The translations under genes were made by a program, and so were the position numbers. The notes beneath the pieces were generated by a model. It saw only the letters and a list, made by a program, of their open reading frames with translations, did no database searches and had not been told where the DNA came from. A stretch of 64,000 bases of DNA from Lucinisca nassula (taxonomy: Eukaryota; Mollusca; Bivalvia; Lucinida; Lucinidae): assembly GCA_963580285.1 (NCBI GenBank), contig OY757023.1, positions 84,655,108 through 84,719,107 of the forward strand. The letters are read 5' to 3'. Positions 32,271 through 42,439 of this stretch are shown here, piece by piece. Numbering within the stretch: position 1 is the stretch's first letter; each line of letters starts with the position of its first letter.

Positions 32271-33853
32271 ACTAGAGCTGTCAGAGGATCTGACTATAGC
32301 CCCGCTTCAGCGCTGTCAGAGAAGAAAGTTATTTAAGCTGCAGAGAAAACAGTTATGAACAAGAAATAACTGTTGAAAATTTTACATTATCTGGAAAAAC
32401 TCTAAGAGTTGTAAGCCCTTGTCCCTCATTTCAATGAGCATGATACATTACCAGAATGTCCATGTTTATACTAAATTTCATCTTCCATTTTTCAATGTTC
32501 AAAGGGTAATAACTCCTAAAGTAGGCAAATCAGAGTCAGGGTTCCTGCGCTCTGCACATTGTCTCATGGTGCTTCACACTTGTGTGAAGTGTCATGAAAA
32601 TATCTCAAATGGTTTGTGAGTTATGGAGCCGACACAGTCAAAATTGCCTTTTTAAATGTTCAAAGGGCAATAACTACTAAAGTAGGCAAACCAGAGTTAT
32701 GGTTCCTGCACTCTGCACATCATCTCAAGGTGCTTTTCATTTATTTGAAGTTTCATGAAAATATCAGAAACGGTTATGGAGCGGACATAGTTAAAATTGC
32801 CATTTTTTAATATTCAAAAGCCTATAACTGAAAAAGTAGACAATCCAGAGTTTGGGTTCCTGCGCTCTGCACACGTAATATGGTGCTTTACATTTGTGTG
32901 AAGTTTCATAAAATTATCTCAAACGGTTTTTGAGTTATCGAGCAAAGACGGCTAAAATTGATATTTTTCAATATTCAAAGGGAAATAACTCAAAAATTAG
33001 GCAATCCAGAGTTATGGTTCCTGCACTCTGCACACCATCTCATGGTGTTTAATGTTTGTGTGAAGTTTCATGAAAATATGTGAATGGGTTTTAAAGTTAT
33101 GGAGCGGACACGAAAATTGTTAACAGACACAGACAGACACACAGACAGACACACAGAAAATACGAAAACCAGAGTTATGGTTCTTGCGCTCTGCACATTG
33201 TCTCATAGTGCTTAACATTTGTGTGAAGTTTCATGAAATTATCTCAAACGGTTTTCGAGTTATGAAGCGGACACTGTTAAAATTGCCATTTTTCAATGTT
33301 CAAAGGGCAATAACTCCAAAAATAAGCAATGCAGAGTTATGGTTCCTGCGCTCTGCACATCGTCTCATAGTGCTTAACATTTGTGTGAAGTTTCCTAAAA
33401 ATATCTCAAACGGTTTTCGAGTTATGAAGCGGACACAATTAAAATTGCCATTTTTCAATGTTCAAAGGGCAATAACTCCAAAAGTAGGCAATCCACAGTT
33501 ATAATTCCTTCGCTCTGCACATTGTCTTATGGTGTTTAACATTTGTGTGAAGTTTCATGAAAATATGTTAAGCAGATACAAAGTTATGGAGCCAACACAA
33601 ATTAACGGAATCACGGAATTACGGAATTACGGAAAATGTTCAAAGGGCAATAACTCCAAAAGTAGGCAATCCACAGTTATAATTCCTTTGCTCTGCACAT
33701 TGTCTTATGGTGTTTAACATTTGTGTGAAGTTTCATGAAAATATGTTAAGCAGATACAAAGTTATGGAGCCAACACAAATTAACGGAATCACGGAATGAC
33801 AGAAGGACATGGCAAATCCAATATAGCCCCACTTTTTCAAAGCGGGGCTATAA
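32271..33853 (-). mobile_element. Tandem-array element (array E), inserted in F
   Basis: Perfect 12 bp subterminal pair TATAGCCCCGCT (32295-32306) / AGCGGGGCTATA (33841-33852). On the minus strand it ends in AGCGGGGCTATA, a TCAGatcctCTGA hairpin, and CTAG followed by T (left edge, ACTAGAGCTG at 32271). The ~150 bp units share 'catttttcaatgttcaaagg', 'gcaataactccaaaagtagg', 'ctgcgctctgcaca' and 'gtgtgaagtttcatgaaaat'. Removing E restores the F unit 'ggtgttgga.ttatggccat'. Non-coding. Confidence 0.8.
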
Positions 33854-33936
33854 TTATGGCCATCACAAGGTTATAGTATTGGGGAAGATAACTAAAAACC
33901 CAGAGCACCCAGAGTTGTAATTCTTGAACATGACCA

Positions 33937-34030
33937 GTTCACCAGTACTCGTGTGCGGGTCGGTTTCAGCTCTGCTTGGAAGCATCATGCAGCCCATTTA
34001 TTTCTTCAAGCCCCGATGGGCGGGGGCCGC
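33937..34030 (-). mobile_element. SINE-C head fragment in array F
   Basis: Only the first ~92 bp of the SINE ('agttcaccagtactcgtgtg' to 'cccgatgggcgggggcc' as read on plus). It replaces the end of one F unit, so part of that unit was lost. Confidence 0.8.
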
Positions 34031-34827
34031 AAAGGGTATTGGAGTTAAGGCCATCACAAGGTTATATTGTTACGGGAGATAATTAAAAAACCAGGGCACC
34101 AAGACTCGTGGTTCTTGCACATGACACATCTGCTTAACCGCATGTACAACTGTACCAAGTACCATCAATATATCTCAAAGAGGGTTAGAGATATGGCCAT
34201 CATAAGGTAGTGATTCTATTTTATTGGAAGGGGAGATGACTCAAAAATCATGGCACCCAGAGCTGTGGTTTTTGTTCATGACACACTGTCCCGGCCTTGT
34301 GAACAACTGTTCCAAGTACCATCAATATATCTTAAAGGGTATTGGAGTTATGGCCATCACAAGGTAGTCACTCTATTTTATTGGAAGTGTAGATAACTCA
34401 AAAACCATGGCAACCAGAGTTGTGGTTCTTGTGCATGACACGCCGCCTCAGCCTTGTGAATAACTGTGCCAAGTACCATCAATATATCTCAAAGGGAATT
34501 GGAGTTATGACCATCACAAAGTAGTCATTCTATTTTATTAGAAGGGGAGATAACTCAAAAAGTATGGTACCCAGAGTTCTGTTTCTTGTGCATGACACCT
34601 ATTCAGTCGGGGGATAAAAATGTTATAAACAAGACATGGTGTATGTTGCAAAAACATATAGGAAAGTTTTTTAAAACCTCGAGTTGAGGGTAACGTGCCT
34701 TTCATTTAGATTGAGAAAATGACTGCTGAGGGTTGGGGGACCGCGTAGTTACATATAACTATCATTTCCCATCTTGTTCCAGTAACTTGTCTTCATAATT
34801 TGCCTTTAGAACTTCTCCAGGCACCAT

Positions 34828-34916
34828 CTAGTCACAGGCACCTGTGCAGCAGAGGCGGGGGTACCGCAGCGGATCAGGGTCGAGCCCGTCCACGATCAGC
34901 TGCGGCACCCGCTTCT
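34828..34916 (-). CDS. Possible terminal coding exon (prohormone-like tail)
   Basis: A GC-rich island in AT-rich DNA. On the minus strand a pyrimidine tract and acceptor (tttcgtcag, ending at 34917) lead into an open frame that encodes KR, then VPQLIVDGLDPDP, LRYPRLCCTGACD and a stop at 34828-34830. The KR pair followed by about 26 residues ending in three Cys recalls the mature end of a secreted peptide precursor, but I do not recognise a family. The frame is open ~40 codons in all; no upstream exon was identified. A plus-strand open frame also crosses it. It lies in sequence that G copy 2 lacks, so a captured gene fragment is possible. Low confidence. Confidence 0.22.
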
Positions 34917-35479
34917 CTGACGAAACAAGGTAAAGGCTACGATGAGAGACTTATAAGATAGAATATGCGTAAGGCGCAGAGCAGTGTACTGCGCGAGATT
35001 TCTGATTAGTTGTGCCAACGTTAAATCAACGCTAGTCTGACGCCACGACGTTCAAAACAGACCAACTTGCCAGTGGTAAAGTGGGAAAGGGGTCTAGATA
35101 ATTAAAATATGTATCGTACGATAATAAAGTGGGATCACGAGTTTGAAACAATGTAGAATTTACGTTAATTCAACGTTGTTTGTACTGAATAGACATCTAG
35201 GTCCACCGGCACAATACTTTTAAAACGTGTTATCTACTTTACACGGCTATTTCAAGACGGCACGTGGTCACGGATGTGGCAATTAGTGGCCCCGTTTAAG
35301 AGCATATTCAAAATTGCGACGTCATGATTTTAGTGACACGAAAATTTAGCTCGTACGAACACTTTGCGATGTTTTGATGAAACTGACGTACGCAGTTCTT
35401 AAAAAAGTGCGTACGAACAATCTAAGATTAATCGTACGATGTTTATTGATGAAACTGGGCCCAGGTGTTGTCAATATAT

Positions 35480-36115
35480 GTCAAATTCTTTGAGTCCACC
35501 AGAAGATTCGGTAGAGTGCCTTTTGCATGCTTTCTGCAAATAGCCATACTTCGTTTGTGCAACAGTTGAATACAGACAATCGGTTGACTTGGTTTACATT
35601 TTTGTTAATATAACATTTCGAAGGCAGGAGCAAACAATAGCTCCGCCTAGTCAATTCTATCTGTGACTACTGTTTTTTTATAATCATATAAGACAAACCG
35701 ATACAAAGTATCGAGTAGAAACAAATACCTTTTACAGGCATATTGTAGTCTACGTTGATGAACTTAGTCATAAATATGTTGGAGGCCTCCGTTTAACTTC
35801 GGCGTTGTTTTGCACAGCCAAAAGCAGATCTGCAATGCTACTAAAAACACACACATCAACGAAGTTTAATAGATATTCTGAAATAACATTAAGATTGTCA
35901 AAAAAAATAACGCAAATGTTTTCCTGTTTTAGCAGCACACGTGGAAATTTATTTCACTCTTTCTTTTCAACTAGTAGTTTATAAAGGAAAAACGTGGCAT
36001 ACTTTAATAGGCAGATACATGTATCTTAAGAAAAGCTTACCTCATCCCCAACAAATTTCCAATTTACTACACAATGCACCGATTCGGGTAGGAACAATAA
36101 CATTTGTCGTTTTCA
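35480..36115. other. No gene recognised
   Basis: AT-rich sequence after G. Open frames on both strands near 35941-36308 have no recognised domain and overlap a locally duplicated segment. Confidence 0.3.
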
Positions 36116-36116
36116 T

Positions 36117-36315
36117 ACCAAGTCGCTTTGTGGGCTCCAGTTTGTGTGCATTGACGGAGTTAACAAGGGTGAATAATATTAGAACAAAGAGCGAAGGTTG
36201 AGCCCATAGAATAGTTCTCGCTACTGACCGTCCTAAGGCGGTTGTTCTGATGCTGTCGGATTTTCCGACGGGGCTTTTCATGTTGTTTGTGCTTATGTTT
36301 GTGTACAATTATTAT
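36117..36315 (+). repeat. Local duplicate (first copy), partner at 37318-37505
   Basis: 'ctttgtgggctc', 'tttgtgtgcattgacggagt', 'ctcgctactgaccgtcctaa', 'ttttccgacggggctttt' and 'gtgtacaatt' recur in the same order at 37318-37505 with ~90% identity by eye. Confidence 0.85.
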
Positions 36316-36341
36316 TATTATTATTTATTTAATTTTCATCG

Positions 36342-36621
36342 CATCACGAAAACACACCTATATAATTTTGACCCCCTTGAACCTCACTTTTATATAGTAA
36401 AACTGGGGTTTCCGGGGGTATACCTTATTTTCTTATTTCTGCTCTAAAATATAGATTTTGGGTACTCATTAGAACCGCCTCGAAGAGGCGGTTCTAACGA
36501 GTGCCCATAATCTATATTTTGAGCAGAAATAAGAAAAATGTCACAATTGTTCATCATAAAATTTTCATTTTTATCGGCGATAAAGGTGGCAATGTATTTG
36601 TATAGGCGTGTTTACGTATTG
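36342..36621 (-). mobile_element. Hairpin MITE A, full copy
   Basis: Ends CATCACGAAAACACACC and the complement of CAATACGTAAACACGCC; perfect centre GAACCGCCTCGAAGAGGCGG. Confidence 0.9.
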
Positions 36622-36934
36622 AATAAAAATCAAAAATGAGTTCCTTTAAGAGCAATGAAAACACTCATAAGAAAGAAGATGGGTCATACTACGTAGTTTC
36701 GGCTAATAAAGCCTCATCAGTGACCCTGTAATGATCCGGCAAAGAAAGCCAGAGGGAACATACTGCAATTTTGCGAATTGAGAATAGGCAGTCGATTCAA
36801 AGACTGATATAAATCAAAATGGGGCCAAAATAATTAAAAACCTGTCTAGAATATGAGTCTAAACCAATAATTTATTTACGATTTCTCAGAATATTCACGC
36901 TGATCTCAAAGGAACAAAAGTAAAATATAAACTG
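36622..36934 (+). repeat. 313 bp direct duplicate, first copy
   Basis: Matches 37005-37317 at an offset of 383 bp with about five differences, so the duplication is recent. It contains 'gtttcggctaataaagcctc' and 'atcagtgaccctg' of dispersed repeat O. No open reading frame of note. Confidence 0.95.
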
Positions 36935-37004
36935 CACTATGGTTGATGTACGGGGAGACGTTTTACGGCCGCCACACGGCACAACACCAGCTGCAGTGAA
37001 GGCA

Positions 37005-37317
37005 AATAAAAATCAAAAATGAGTTCCTTTAAGAGCAATGAAAACACTCATAAGAAAGAAGATGGGTCATACTACGTAGTTTCGGCTAATAAAGCCTCAT
37101 CAGTGACCCTGTAATGATCCGGCAAAGAAAGCCAGAGGAAACATACTGCAATTTTGCGAATTGAGAATAGGCAGTCGATTCAAAGACTGATATAAATCAA
37201 AATGGGGTCAAAATAATTAAAAACCTGTCTAGAATATGAGTCTAAACCAATAATTTATTACTGATTTCTCAGAATATTCACGCTGATCTCAAAGGACCAA
37301 AAGTAAAATATAAACTG
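37005..37317 (+). repeat. 313 bp direct duplicate, second copy
   Basis: See 36622-36934. A unique 70 bp spacer (36935-37004) separates the copies, and the second copy runs straight into the 37318-37505 duplicate. Confidence 0.95.
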
Positions 37318-37505
37318 TGCTTTGTGGGCTCGAAATAGTTTGTGTGCATTGACGGAGTTAACCGGGGTGAATAATATTAAAACCTAGAGCGAAGGTTGGG
37401 CCCATAGAATAGTTCTCGCTACTGACCGTCCTAAGGCGGTGGTTCTGATGCTGTCAGATTTTCCGACGGGGCTTTTATGCGCTTATGATTGTGTACAATT
37501 GTTAT
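37318..37505 (+). repeat. Local duplicate (second copy) of 36117-36315
   Basis: Same motifs as 36117-36315, lacking the hairpin MITE that follows the first copy. Confidence 0.85.
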
Positions 37506-37515
37506 TAGTTATTTG

Positions 37516-37749
37516 AGCCCCGCCAAGCGAATTTGTGTCTTCAAGCATTCCGTCATGACAAATTTTAACTGCGCATGCCCAGCCATTTAGAGGGGCCAGG
37601 GATATGGCTTTCTGTCTCTAGGTTTCGCTTGATTCACTGCTTGTATGAGCGAGCAGCGAAGGTTCTGGCGAGACTGCGCGGATGCGCAGGCTCGCCTGAA
37701 ACTTCGCTGCTCGCATAGGCGATACGTACCGAAATCGCTTGACGGGGCC
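37516..37749 (+). mobile_element. TIR MITE P, copy 1
   Basis: Inverted ends GCCCCGCCAAGCGAATTT and the complement of GGCCCCGTCAAGCGATTT. The centre is a palindrome ('gcgagcagcgaaggttctgg' ... 'gaaacttcgctgctcgc') with CGCG at the apex. A second copy is inside mariner 2. Confidence 0.8.
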
Positions 37750-37900
37750 AATTTAATTTTCATCGTCTGTGCTTGTCAGCTCTTTTGGGGAAGAGGGCGC
37801 TGGTGTTGGTTGCTAGGCTATTTGTAGTTAGTTTACTTCCGGTTTTGTTTTCTTCATTGTTAGTGACTCTTTCTCTTGATGCCATTGATAGGCTGTACTC

Positions 37901-38136
37901 TATTGAGAAAACACGCCTATACAAATACATTGTAAACTTTACCGCCGAAAAAAAAAAAAAAAAAAAAAAATTCAGATGAAAAATTGTGATATCATCGAGG
38001 CGGTTCTAACGAGTACCCACAATCTATATTTTATAGCAGAAGTAAGAAAAATAAGGTTTACCCTGTAAACCTCAGTTTTACTCTAGAAAAGTGGGGTTTA
38101 AGGGGGTCAAAATAATATAGACATGTTTGCGTGATG
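37901..38136 (+). mobile_element. Hairpin MITE A, half palindrome lost
   Basis: Left end 'gagaaaacacgcctatacaa' and a 24 bp A run. The left half of the core is deleted ('gatatcatcgaggcggttc'); the right arm ends in the complement of CATCACGCAAACATG. Confidence 0.8.
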
Positions 38137-39100
38137 TTTGATTGTGGCTATTCATAGGCACCTATGTAGTTGCTATAGATGACACTTTTTGCTAAATGCG
38201 GATATATTTACGATGCGTTTAGAAGAAAGAAATCTTGTTGCATCTGGGCAGTCACGCAAATGCAAAATCGTAATTACTTTTGATGCTCTAAGAAGGATTG
38301 ACGCTTGATTTGTTTTAATTGTTAAGCAGTCTCTCAGAAGTTATTTTAATGCAACTTTTGCAATTTCCAAGATCGATTTCAAGCTCTAGACCTGAGCAAG
38401 AAGATGCCTGAACTCCGTTTCGGATTGCGGAAAGTAAGCCTGTGCATCGAAGTCCATTTCGCCCAAGTTACAGCTCTTCATTTATCGTTCTAAACAGAGG
38501 AAAATTATCTGTGCGTTAAACAGTCCGTCGTACGTATAGGCTTGATGTCACTACTTCGGATTTTCCTCTATCCAAACTGACATGTCGAAGCACGGTATGG
38601 GGCATATTGCAAAATGACGATGATTGTGCATCACCTCGTGCCTACTTAAAGACATGGTGGCCTAGATTAAGTATTATTAAGTAAAGCGTGTATTGCAGCT
38701 AATTTTTCTGCTAACACTTATGATCACGTCTGCAGCGGATATAACCAGGGATATACATTTCTTATTAATGCTGGTTTCAGCTCTGCATGGAAGCAGGGGG
38801 GGGGGGGGGGGGGTCCGCGTCACAATATGCAACCGCTAGTATACTGTACATCGATATAGTTAACTAGAGGCCCAAGTCAGAATCGTCAACAATATAATAC
38901 ATTGTGCCTCGGTGACCATTTTGTCTATCAGATCGCAATACCTTTAGCATGTTGTCTTGATGCTTGGGGTTAACTTTCTGAACAGCATAGTCTGATTCAG
39001 GATTTAGAAAAAAAAAGATGTTGATGCGGATGTTGATCGGCATAAAACTACTATTCAGAAGCTTGATGGCAGATGACTCCAAAGTTGAAAAGCCTGGATA
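38137..39100. other. No gene; G18 run and SINE-C scrap
   Basis: No supported gene. 'ggtttcagctctgcatggaa' 'gca' at 38773-38795 is a scrap of an inverted SINE-C head, followed by 18 G (38796-38813). Confidence 0.5.
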
Positions 39101-39103
39101 ATA

Positions 39104-39381
39104 AATTACGATAACTCACCCGTGCAGCATAGTGCATTTTTTACATCTCCAAAATGGCTACTTTTCTGATGAAAATCCTTGATAGTTTTGCTATAATTGT
39201 TTCAAACAAAGGTTGAGGGTGCTCGTTAGAACCGCCTCAGTGAGGCGGTTCTAACGAGTACCCACAACCTATGTATTGGAGCAGAAATAAGAAATATATT
39301 GTATACCCCCGTAAACCCCAGTTTTCTCTATATACTGTGGGGTTTCGGGGGTCTTCATTTCACGGACTTGTTCACGTGATG
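39104..39381 (+). mobile_element. Hairpin MITE B, full copy
   Basis: Ends 'attacgataactcacccgtg' and the complement of CATCACGTGAACAAGTCCG. Perfect core GAACCGCCTCAGTGAGGCGG. Confidence 0.9.
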
Positions 39382-39730
39382 ATAAAGAAGCTTCTGGGCT
39401 CGAAATATGTATGAAGTTTTATTCACATATTCGATATCGAAAAGTAGCTAAAATTATTTTTCCCATGTATCAAGACCCAAACTGGAAAGAGTAGGGTTCC
39501 TTTGCACAGTATGCTCCCTCTAGTGCTCTATATAGGTTATGCATAAAAAATTCATCAATCTTTTCTATACGTGCCAAAAAACGTTTTTCAAATATATCAA
39601 GGGCAGATAAGTGATAGTCACGGGGACATAAGCAACCTAACTTTGTTCGTATAGTTTAATTTGAGAAGTCGCTCCGAAATGTGTGAACAATATACATGCA
39701 TATGAGAATTTCGCATTAGAATGACAGACG
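39382..39730. other. No gene recognised
   Basis: No supported gene or element. Confidence 0.3.
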
Positions 39731-39737
39731 TAAGAAC

Positions 39738-39842
39738 TGATAACGGATATGCCTGCACAGGAAAAATGTAGTCAGGTAACTGGTCGGCTCTTTATTACCA
39801 AAATAGCGTTGACTGGGCCATTAAACAAAAAATAAAAGAAAC
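39738..39842 (+). mobile_element. tRNA-derived SINE tail fragment
   Basis: 'ggatatgcctgcacaggaaa', 'aactggtcggctc' and 'gcgttgactgggccattaaa' match the 3' third of the 51.1 kb SINE. Confidence 0.7.
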
Positions 39843-40171
39843 CCGCCCCTATTTAGTATGAGGATATGCTTAATATTATGTAATGGAGGGGACTTAATTC
39901 CTCAAGTCCGTATAGCTAACAACAATTGTGAACTCTACTAAATGAAGAGAAGGATATACATGTAGTCTAAAACTGACATTTCTGGATCGATTGTTTATCA
40001 CTCGACCCAAAGTTATAAGGACAAAACCTCTATTAGTGCTGGAGTCCACGTGACTGTCACTGATTTGATGGAAATCCTTGCAACTTATTTATAGAATTTT
40101 CATCGCAGTAAGATCAACGTGTTCAGTGCATAAAAGTGTTATCTGTAGAATCTGGGCTGGAATCATGGGTT

Positions 40172-40320
40172 GGGATTGGCAAACAGTGTCATTCGAGATC
40201 AGACGCCGCAGGTCGCGGCGTCTGATCAGGGTCTACATCGTTTGCTAACAGCACATGAATTTATGGGTCCGACGCTGAAAAACGCAGCGTCTGATCAGTG
40301 TCTACACGGTTTGCATACAG
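40172..40320 (+). mobile_element. Two hairpin MITE K cores in tandem
   Basis: Core 1: 'ggcaaacagtgtcattcgag' with GACGCCGC/GCGGCGTC (40200-40222). Core 2: 'ccgacgctgaaaaacgcagc' (40268-40292). Both are followed by 'gtctaca.cgtttgc'-type right arms. Confidence 0.65.
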
Positions 40321-40492
40321 TAAAGTAATTAAAGGGTTAAACGAAATAGTCTAAGTCCCCGTTCAGGCCCATTTTCCCAATCTACACTCAGAGACAATCG
40401 ACCCACCAGTACTCTCAGTGCTTGGATTCTGTTTTCAATCCGAAGACCATATTTATGAAAAAGCTACTCTTGCGTATTCCGAAATCCCGTAT

Positions 40493-40695
40493 ACTGTAAA
40501 TTCCGCTATTAAGAGCACCTAAAATTAAGACTAATTCTGCTTTAAAAAGCTTATTTAGAAGGATGCAGTTATTCTTTCTTCGAATTTCCTGCACACAATT
40601 TCCTCTGGTCAGGGACGACCTTTGGAACTGTTCAAAAGTGGTCTTAAAGACCACTTTTGAACAGTCTCAAAAGTGTCTTAATATAGGAATTTTAC
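40493..40695. mobile_element. Pogo-like MITE (AAGACCACC ends), copy 1
   Basis: Ends 'ctgtaaattccgctattaag' and the complement of 'agtaaaattcctatattaag'. A central palindrome TTCAAAAGTGGTCTT / AAGACCACTTTTGAA lies at 40631-40666. It resembles 56793-57025. Confidence 0.65.
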
Positions 40696-40699
40696 TTCA

Positions 40700-41015
40700 T
40701 TTTTGAAGTGTGTACTTTTTCGTATGAAATTTCGAAATTTTTACACAAGTAGAGCACAGAGTTAACAGTGCATCATTTACATATTACCCTGCCCTGACAT
40801 TTCAACAAAAGGCAAGTACTTCTTCTTTCAAAACCATTTTATGGACACTATAGCTCAAAGGCTATAAAATATTTATATCTACATGTTTATTTTGTTATAA
40901 AAAATTAATGAAAAGGTGAACTTGACACCTTCACAAAATAACTGAACGCCTCCAAACACCCGATGCTTTACTATAATAAAAAGATGTCTATTCAAATACT
41001 TTGATTTTTTTTCTC
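40700..41015. other. No gene recognised
   Basis: AT-rich; nothing supported. Confidence 0.3.
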
Positions 41016-41017
41016 AC

Positions 41018-41232
41018 CACAAAATGAAAATTTTCAGACGAAAACATCTGCTATTTTTCATATTTCTGTTCAAGATATTGATTGTTGGAACTCGTTAGAG
41101 GCGGTTCTGATGAGTTTGTACAATGTAAGTGACTGAGCAGAAATTCGAAAAATGTATACCCCAACAAACCCCAGTTTTGCTATGTAAAAGTGGGGTTGAA
41201 GGGGCGGGGGCTAAAATTATATACTCATATTA
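41018..41232 (+). mobile_element. Hairpin MITE A, degenerate
   Basis: 'accacaaaatgaaaattttc', a shortened core (CTCGTTAGAGGCGGTTC) and the right-arm hairpin 'aaaccccagttttgctatgt' / 'agtggggtt'. Confidence 0.65.
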
Positions 41233-41339
41233 TGTAGATAGCAGCTATGACTGATCAGAGCCTCCTCCCCAACAGGCACTCAACATTGAATCAACGTTGA
41301 GTCAACGCTTAAGACATCGTTTCGACGTTGAGTCAGCGT

Positions 41340-41740
41340 TATATATTTACATTTCCAGTGTAAAGTCTAATGTAAACCTATAGAAAACAATATAGTTCAT
41401 ACTGCCATGAACGCATCGAGTCACGCGATTTTCAATTACGTCAAGTGACGTCAGTCTAAACCATTGTTCTCTACGGGCGTTGGTGACGTCAAATCTGTTC
41501 CGGTCTTTGTATAAAAAGCACGTTTGCCCTTTAAGCGTTTTTCGCCCAGTGCTGAGGGGTAAAGAATGCAAATATAAAAACATGAACTTATTTTTCTGCT
41601 TTTCATGAAAGTATGAACGACAGTGGGTCACTAGCAAAGTTTACATGAACCCCTTTGGGGTTCATTTACTTTGCACGCGATCCACTGCTTTCATACTTTA
41701 ATGAACAGCAGAAAAATTAAAATTCATTTCTTAAATACCT
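41340..41740 (-). mobile_element. Element M, copy 1
   Basis: Inverted relative of 57608-58126. It contains 'tttacatttccagtgtaaag', 'cattgttctctacgggcgtt' and one copy of an ~86 bp palindrome: 'agtatgaacgacagtgggtc' ... GAACCCCTTTGGGGTTC ... 'gatccactgctttcatact' (41611-41700). Non-coding. Confidence 0.7.
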
Positions 41741-42438
41741 GCAGTTCAAGTTGTTTGTGTCCCGTGGTATAAATCACATTTCTTTTTTACGCAAATGTTA
41801 TAGGAGCCTTTTAAAGCAGTTAAAGTGTTTTGTGGTTATGTATATGTGTTCTGGACAAACTGCTCCTTGCAAAGTTACTTTTAATGGATTTTTTTCCACA
41901 CTTAGGAATCAGATTCCTTCCTTAACCCTTTTTGTACCAAATGGAATCTTCCTTCTTATATACAGCTGGGGTTGGTAACTCGAAGCTCTCTTAAGGCTTA
42001 CGACAACCTTAAGTATATCTTTATCACCTCGTAGCGATTAGTGTGAGTAACTCGAACGTACCGTAATTTATGGAGACAACTTAACAATATCGTAAAGTTA
42101 CGAACAACTCAGGCATACCGTAACCTCATCTTAACTATTGCGAAAGAAACAGACATTACATAGAAGCATAAGAAAAGAAGCTGTACATCTATCTACTTTT
42201 TTTCTCAGCACACAGGGTTTCTTTTAGTAATGATATGCGATACATGTATTGTATGGTATAGTATTAAGGCAGATATATGCTATATTTAGCAGAATTACCC
42301 ATATAAAAATACATGTAAAGAAAGATCTATACATCTCCGATAAACACGTATATAGATGTATGTAGTACGTAATTATTATGCACAGGCTGTTTATTTGTGT
42401 GTGTAATAGTCGTGTCAACAAAGGAAGAAAAGAAGAAG
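41741..42438. other. No gene recognised
   Basis: AT-rich. Short open frames here have no domain. Confidence 0.3.
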
Positions 42439-42439
42439 A

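Larger units (their letters stand above)
31845..34618 (-). mobile_element. Tandem-array element (array F), carries E
   Basis: Inverted subterminal pair ATCCCCCGAC (31870-31879) / GTCGGGGGAT (34606-34615), and a GCCATC-ggaaga-GATGGC hairpin next to the left motif (31851-31868). The body is ~165 bp units ('ggagttatggccatcacaag', 'ggggagataactcaaaaacc', 'gttgtggttcttgtgcatga', 'accatcaatatatctcaaag'). It is interrupted by array E (32271-33853) and holds a SINE-C head fragment. Same plan as arrays A-E. Outer ends are approximate. Confidence 0.65.
28235..35466 (+). mobile_element. Large TIR element G, copy 1 (with insertions)
   Basis: Left end GGGGTCAGTTTCATCAAAGC (28235) and right end, complement GGGCCCAGTTTCATCAATAA (35466). 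Each end has a second 'gtttcatcaa' 65-80 bp inside. The parts 28235-28680, 29380-31760 and 34990-35466 align, in opposite orientation, with 44882-47998. Copy 1 is longer because it contains repeat Q (28795-29095), two SINE-C copies, array F with array E inside it, and about 450 bp of unmatched sequence around 34.62-34.98 kb. No transposase recognised. Confidence 0.75.
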
